Source of the DNA: an uncultured Collinsella sp.
GTDB taxonomy: Bacteria > Actinomycetota > Coriobacteriia > Coriobacteriales > Coriobacteriaceae
Assembly (NCBI GenBank): GCA_958346165.1
Contig: CATVQO010000003.1
Coordinates: forward strand, 1 to 25,786
Direction: 5' to 3'
DNA: 25,786 bases
Shown here piece by piece: positions 22,612 to 25,786 of this stretch. The position numbers and the translations under genes were made by a program. A model generated the notes under the pieces. That model was not told the origin of the DNA. It worked only from the letters and a program-made list of their open reading frames with translations, and ran no database searches. Every line of letters starts with the position of its first letter. Position 1 is the stretch's first letter.

Positions 22612-24018
22612 CTACTCTGTGGCGTCGTCGTCCTCGGGGAGTTGGGGGAACACGGCGTTTTTGGGCATGGAAACCTTGGTGAGCGAGGTGAGCTTTTTGC
22701 TCAATGCCGTGTCCGTCTTGACCAGGTCGCTGAGCGTCACGATCTTGTAGCCGTCGGCGACAAGGCCATCGATAATCTGCGGCAGCGCCTCGAGCGTCTG
22801 CTCGGCGCACTCATCGCTATCGGTGAGCAGCACAATATTGCCCGGCGTCATCGAGTCGAGCACGGTCGATACTTGCTCGTCAGCGCCGTTGAGCAGCCAG
22901 TCGCCCGAATCGATATTCCACGAAACCACGGCGGATACCAGGTCCATCGAGTCGATCCAGTTTTGCTCGTCAAACGCGGCGTAGGGGGCGCGCAGCAACA
23001 TCGTCTCGACGCCGGTCGCCGACTTAATCGCCTCGGTGCCCTTCGTGATCTGCTTGCGCACCGTCTCGCGATCCTCGCCCTTGAGCGAATCATCGCTGTA
23101 ACTGTTGGAACCGATCTCGCACCCGGCATCGACAATCGCTTTGGCAGTAGCGGGCGAGGCTTCCGCGGCATCGCCCGAAAGGAAGAACGTCGCCGTGACG
23201 CCCTTTTCCTTGAGCACCTGCAAGATCTGCTTGGTCGCGCCGCTCGGACCCTCGTCAAATGTCAGGGCCACGTACTTTTCGTTGCCCTTGGGCGCTACGC
23301 TTGCGCACTCGACCACGCAGTCGGTGGCGGGCACGACCTCGCCGCGGTCCTGCGTCTTGCCCGACTGCTCGCCGACCCATACCTCGGAGCGGCCCTGAAC
23401 ACCCCAGGTTTTGACATACTCAATGGCACCCGTGCCCTCGACCTTAAGCTTTGGCTCGATAGTCGTGGCCTGGACCTCGTGCTTTTCGTACACGTTGCGG
23501 CCGTCCTTGACCGTCACCTTCTCGCCGCCCTCAAGCTCGCGACTGTCCCATTTGCCTTGCTTCACGCGCTTGCCGTCGACCTTCACCGACAGCTTTTCGC
23601 CGCCATGGCGCTTGAGCACGCTGTCGTCGACGGCCAGAAGATCGCCGGCGTCGTACGTTTCGGTCAGGCTTTGATCGTCGATAAGATTCTGCAACGTAGA
23701 GCCCACGCGCACCGCGGTCTTTTGCCCGTTGAGCTCCACGTCCACGCTGCGGTTGACGTAGCCCACGACGGCAGCGATAAACAGTACGAGCGCGCAACCC
23801 ACGGCGATGAGCGCATAGGGCAGGCGGGACGGTCGGCGCGGTGAGCGCCCGTTGCCGATGCGCGCGCTGCGATCGCTAAACCCACGGCTATGGTTGAGGT
23901 ACATCGCGCCGGGCTTACGGCGACGTCGACGCTGGCCGCTGGGCAGCTGCCCCAGGTCGCGGCGCGCCGTCGGACGCGCACCCGAGGGCCCGTTTAAGTT
24001 AGATCCGTTTTGGCGCAT
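22612..24018 (-). CDS. Membrane-anchored polysaccharide deacetylase-fold (NodB) protein, probably inactive or altered
   Basis: A 468-residue protein. Residues 1-66 are basic (RRRRK, RRPSR), a membrane helix spans about 67-88, then a beta-rich extracellular part of DUF348/G5-like character follows (about 92-230, VDVELNGQKTAVRVGSTLQNLI). The NodB domain spans about 245-440. It keeps VALTFDEGP (D255, E256), TATFFLSGD, RAPYAAFDEQN and ALPQII, but the metal set is changed. TFDDGP is TFDEGP, the HxxxH pair is N305 and D309 (EIGSNSYSDDSL), and the later LxHD reads LLTD. Classical deacetylase chemistry on peptidoglycan or chitin-like polymers is thus doubtful. ATG at 24018 is used because it follows a G-rich ribosome site and lies after the upstream terminator; the frame from 24078 would cross that hairpin. 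Confidence 0.85.
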   Translation of the reverse strand: MRQNGSNLNGPSGARPTARRDLGQLPSGQRRRRRKPGAMYLNHSRGFSDRSARIGNGRSPRRPSRLPYALIAVGCALVLFIAAVVGYVNRSVDVELNGQKTAVRVGSTLQNLIDDQSLTETYDAGDLLAVDDSVLKRHGGEKLSVKVDGKRVKQGKWDSRELEGGEKVTVKDGRNVYEKHEVQATTIEPKLKVEGTGAIEYVKTWGVQGRSEVWVGEQSGKTQDRGEVVPATDCVVECASVAPKGNEKYVALTFDEGPSGATKQILQVLKEKGVTATFFLSGDAAEASPATAKAIVDAGCEIGSNSYSDDSLKGEDRETVRKQITKGTEAIKSATGVETMLLRAPYAAFDEQNWIDSMDLVSAVVSWNIDSGDWLLNGADEQVSTVLDSMTPGNIVLLTDSDECAEQTLEALPQIIDGLVADGYKIVTLSDLVKTDTALSKKLTSLTKVSMPKNAVFPQLPEDDDATE

Positions 24019-24038
24019 ATGCCCCCCCCATAAACACA

Positions 24039-24068
24039 GCGAGCCGGAGCAACATGTCTCCGGCTCGC
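24039..24068 (-). terminator. Terminator after the PRC-barrel gene
   Basis: GCGAGCCGGAG (24039-24049) and CTCCGGCTCGC (24058-24068) form a perfect 11-bp stem with an 8-nt loop. On the minus strand it is followed by the T-rich TGTGTTTATG. It separates the 24090 gene from the NodB-like gene. Confidence 0.7.
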
Positions 24069-24089
24069 CTCCCATCATTTGGTACGTCG

Positions 24090-24845
24090 CTATTTGCTAG
24101 CTTTTGACGAGCCCCCGCTCGCCTTTTGATATTCGTCCTTAAAGGCCTTGAACATACCGCGCGTCTTGCCGAGCTGTTTGCCCAGTGCGCGGCTGCCCTT
24201 GTCCACGGCGACCGATCCCTTGTCATCGAGCACCTTGGCGCCCTTCTTGACCTTATCGCCCACCACGACGCTGGCCTCGGCAGCCTTGGCGGCCGCGCCG
24301 CCCGAATACCCGAGCGTCTTGACCTCGTCCGAGACAATCATCGCGCCGTTCTCGTAGCCGCGCAGCATCGTCGGCGGCACCTGCGTGTCGCCCACCAGCA
24401 CGCTCGAAGCGGCACCGGCGGTCACATAGAACGTCTGTACAATGCCCGAGCGCGGCTTGAACTCAACGTCCGAGCAGTAGCCCACGACATCGCCCGATTC
24501 CGTGCGCACGTCCATGCCAACCCAGATGATGCAATCGTCCAGGTTGATATCGAGGCGCTTGGCCGCGGCGGCATCGTAGGTGCCCTTGACGTCGTCGACC
24601 GCGACGGCACCCTCATAGACGCCGATGGCATCGAGCGCCACAAAGCGGTCGGGGCGCTCGATCATGCCTGCGATATCGGACTGGCGGACCATAAAGCCCA
24701 CCACGCGCGTGCCGCCCGGGGTAAAGACGGGAAAGTGAATCTTGCCGAGCTTTTTGGGGCTGCGCGGCGTGCCGTCCTTTTTGGTGCGCTTGTCTTCGGC
24801 AGGCTTACGGTAAACCTTGACGCCGACAAAATCCCCTGCGCGCAT
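24090..24845 (-). CDS. PRC-barrel domain protein
   Basis: A 251-residue soluble protein with beta-rich PRC-barrel-like segments: residues 1-85 (DFVGVKVYR, KKLGKIHFPVFTPGGTRVVGFMV) and about 100-170 (MDVRTESGDVVGYCSDVEF, IVQTFYVTAG). A lysine-rich alanine tail follows (AAKAAEASVVVGDKVKKGAKVLDD). PRC-barrels bind partner proteins or RNA and occur in ribosome maturation and photosynthetic proteins; no role can be assigned here. Its ATG shares one base with the stop codon of the YtxH-like gene (TAATG at 24847-24843), so the two are translationally coupled. Confidence 0.75.
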   Translation of the reverse strand: MRAGDFVGVKVYRKPAEDKRTKKDGTPRSPKKLGKIHFPVFTPGGTRVVGFMVRQSDIAGMIERPDRFVALDAIGVYEGAVAVDDVKGTYDAAAAKRLDINLDDCIIWVGMDVRTESGDVVGYCSDVEFKPRSGIVQTFYVTAGAASSVLVGDTQVPPTMLRGYENGAMIVSDEVKTLGYSGGAAAKAAEASVVVGDKVKKGAKVLDDKGSVAVDKGSRALGKQLGKTRGMFKAFKDEYQKASGGSSKASK

Positions 24846-25234
24846 TATGCCTCGGTCGAGGGCTCCGTGGCCTCGGTGTCGGCCTCGGCGACGTTCTCGA
24901 CCACGACGTCGGCGGCGGGCGTCACGTTGCCGCCCGAGATGGCGTCGTTGAGCTGCTCGCGAAGCTGGTCCATGCGTTCGCGGGCCAGGTCGACCTTGGC
25001 GCGCAGGTCATCGGTCTTGGCGTCGACCATCGGACCAAAGTCGTTGACCGCGGCACGAGCCTCCTCGGCACTGTGCTCGTAGGTGTCACGCATGTTGTCC
25101 CAGGCATCGTTGGCAATATCGGCGGCCATGGCGCGGGTCTCGGCACCCGAGCGCGGGGCCAGAGCAACGCCGATGATAGCGCCGGCAGCAGCACCAAAGA
25201 GCGCACCGGAGACAAAGCTGAAAGTCTTTCCCAT
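24845..25234 (-). CDS. YtxH-domain small envelope protein
   Basis: A 129-residue protein with one N-terminal glycine/alanine-rich membrane helix (FVSGALFGAAAGAIIGVALAPRSG, first 30 residues; described by its ends FVSGALFG and ALAPRSG) typical of YtxH/GvpP-like proteins. A long charged, probably coiled-coil part follows (AKTDDLRAKVDLARERMDQLREQL), then an acidic T/E/A-rich tail. YtxH proteins are small stress-related envelope proteins of unclear role. ATG at 25234 has GAGG 7 nt upstream; ATG at 25240 would be too close to the ribosome site. Coupled to the PRC-barrel gene. The function is unknown. Confidence 0.8.
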   Translation of the reverse strand: MGKTFSFVSGALFGAAAGAIIGVALAPRSGAETRAMAADIANDAWDNMRDTYEHSAEEARAAVNDFGPMVDAKTDDLRAKVDLARERMDQLREQLNDAISGGNVTPAADVVVENVAEADTEATEPSTEA

Positions 25235-25285
25235 GATCATTCCTCTCCTGCGGGCACCTCGATGCCCACCGTTTGAATGCTGTCC

Positions 25286-25291
25286 ATTATA
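25286..25291 (-). promoter_or_regulatory. -10 box of the YtxH-PRC operon
   Basis: A consensus TATAAT on the minus strand lies 51 nt upstream of the YtxH-like ATG. The -35 region (25309-25314, GACGGC) is poor, so an activator may be needed. The 25241-25370 gap shows nothing else. Confidence 0.5.
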
Positions 25292-25370
25292 CCCGCAGCG
25301 CAACACTTGCCGTCGCGCTCATCTGCGTACGGTAAAAGCGCAGGTACATGATGGTGATAAGCGAGTGAGC

Positions 25371-25786
25371 CTACTCCTGCGGCATGGCAGGCATGGCCAC
25401 CGTGGCGGCCGGGTCCTCGCCGGCGCCATCGACGAGCGGCAGGTTGCCCTCGTGCGCCGAGCCAGACGGAGCCGTTGCCGCACCGCCAAAGACGGCCGCG
25501 GGGGCCTCGTGGTTCTCGGCGACCGCACCCTCGGTATCGATTGGCATCTGCGGCTCGTCGTCAAAGCTCGGGACGCCTTGGGGCTCCGCAGGCTCGGGCT
25601 CGGCAGGCGCCTCGGCAACGGGCTCAGTGTCGGCGTCGGCAAGAGCGTCGCCCTCGGGCGCGTCCTCGGCCACGTCCTCGCCGTTCGCAGCGGCAACGGC
25701 CTCGTGCGGGTCCTTGCCCTCGGCCTCGGCACGCATGCCCAGCACCAGGTTGCGCAGGCCCGCGACCGTGCCTTCCACGTCGGGGG
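25371..25786 (-). CDS. C-terminal part of an acidic low-complexity protein (5' end beyond window)
   Basis: The reading frame is open to the window edge, so this is the last 138 or so residues of a longer protein. A short helical stretch (GTVAGLRNLVLGMRAEAEGKDP) is followed by a disordered tail rich in A, E, P and D (EPVAEAPAEPEPAEP, DDEPQMPIDTEG). No family is recognised. Such tails are common in cytoplasmic scaffold or division-related proteins of actinobacteria, but nothing visible proves that. A GTG at 25778 could start a short protein, yet the open frame upstream makes a truncated view more likely. Confidence 0.65.
   Translation of the reverse strand, partial: PDVEGTVAGLRNLVLGMRAEAEGKDPHEAVAAANGEDVAEDAPEGDALADADTEPVAEAPAEPEPAEPQGVPSFDDEPQMPIDTEGAVAENHEAPAAVFGGAATAPSGSAHEGNLPLVDGAGEDPAATVAMPAMPQE

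Overview
The window looks like chromosome of a high-GC anaerobic gut actinobacterium of the class Coriobacteriia, most likely Collinsella or a close relative. That placement is inference from gene content: lactose-type PTS genes, a magnesium-type NRAMP like the one described from Eggerthella lenta, LuxS, an OatA-like acyltransferase, and short palindromic elements between genes. No rRNA, tRNA, CRISPR array or transposase gene was seen.

The left half (1-12965) is a carbohydrate locus on the minus strand in two transcription blocks. Block A (11817 down to 6616, terminator 6499-6525) encodes an alpha/beta hydrolase, a GH140/DUF4038-like glycoside hydrolase and a lactose/cellobiose-type PTS (IIC, IIB, IIA), with a divergent LacI-type repressor (11970-12965, +). 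Block B (6335 down to 1500) encodes a fucose-isomerase-fold sugar isomerase, the two halves of a split transketolase and a glycerol-kinase-like FGGY kinase. luxS (859-1347) and a DUF4867 gene (70-714) follow. Isomerase, kinase and split transketolase beside an apiosidase-family hydrolase match the logic of D-apiose breakdown: apiose to apulose to apulose 4-phosphate to dihydroxyacetone phosphate plus xylulose 5-phosphate. I therefore propose an intracellular apioside utilisation locus. The specificity is inferred, not shown.

The middle part (12962-16173) holds a second LacI regulator, convergent with the first and sharing stop-codon bases with it, and a nucleoside hydrolase-ribokinase operon for nucleoside ribose salvage. 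A divergent OatA-like O-acetyltransferase follows (16361-18577). The next gap (18578-19126) carries a 34-bp inverted repeat.

The right part (19127-25786, all minus) has a coupled pair made of an unusual MgtE-like protein, with regulatory domains but altered pore residues, and an NRAMP protein with a magnesium-transporter-type metal site. It also holds a membrane-anchored NodB-fold protein that has lost its metal ligands, a PRC-barrel protein, a YtxH-like envelope protein, and the C-terminal end of an acidic, low-complexity protein cut by the window edge.
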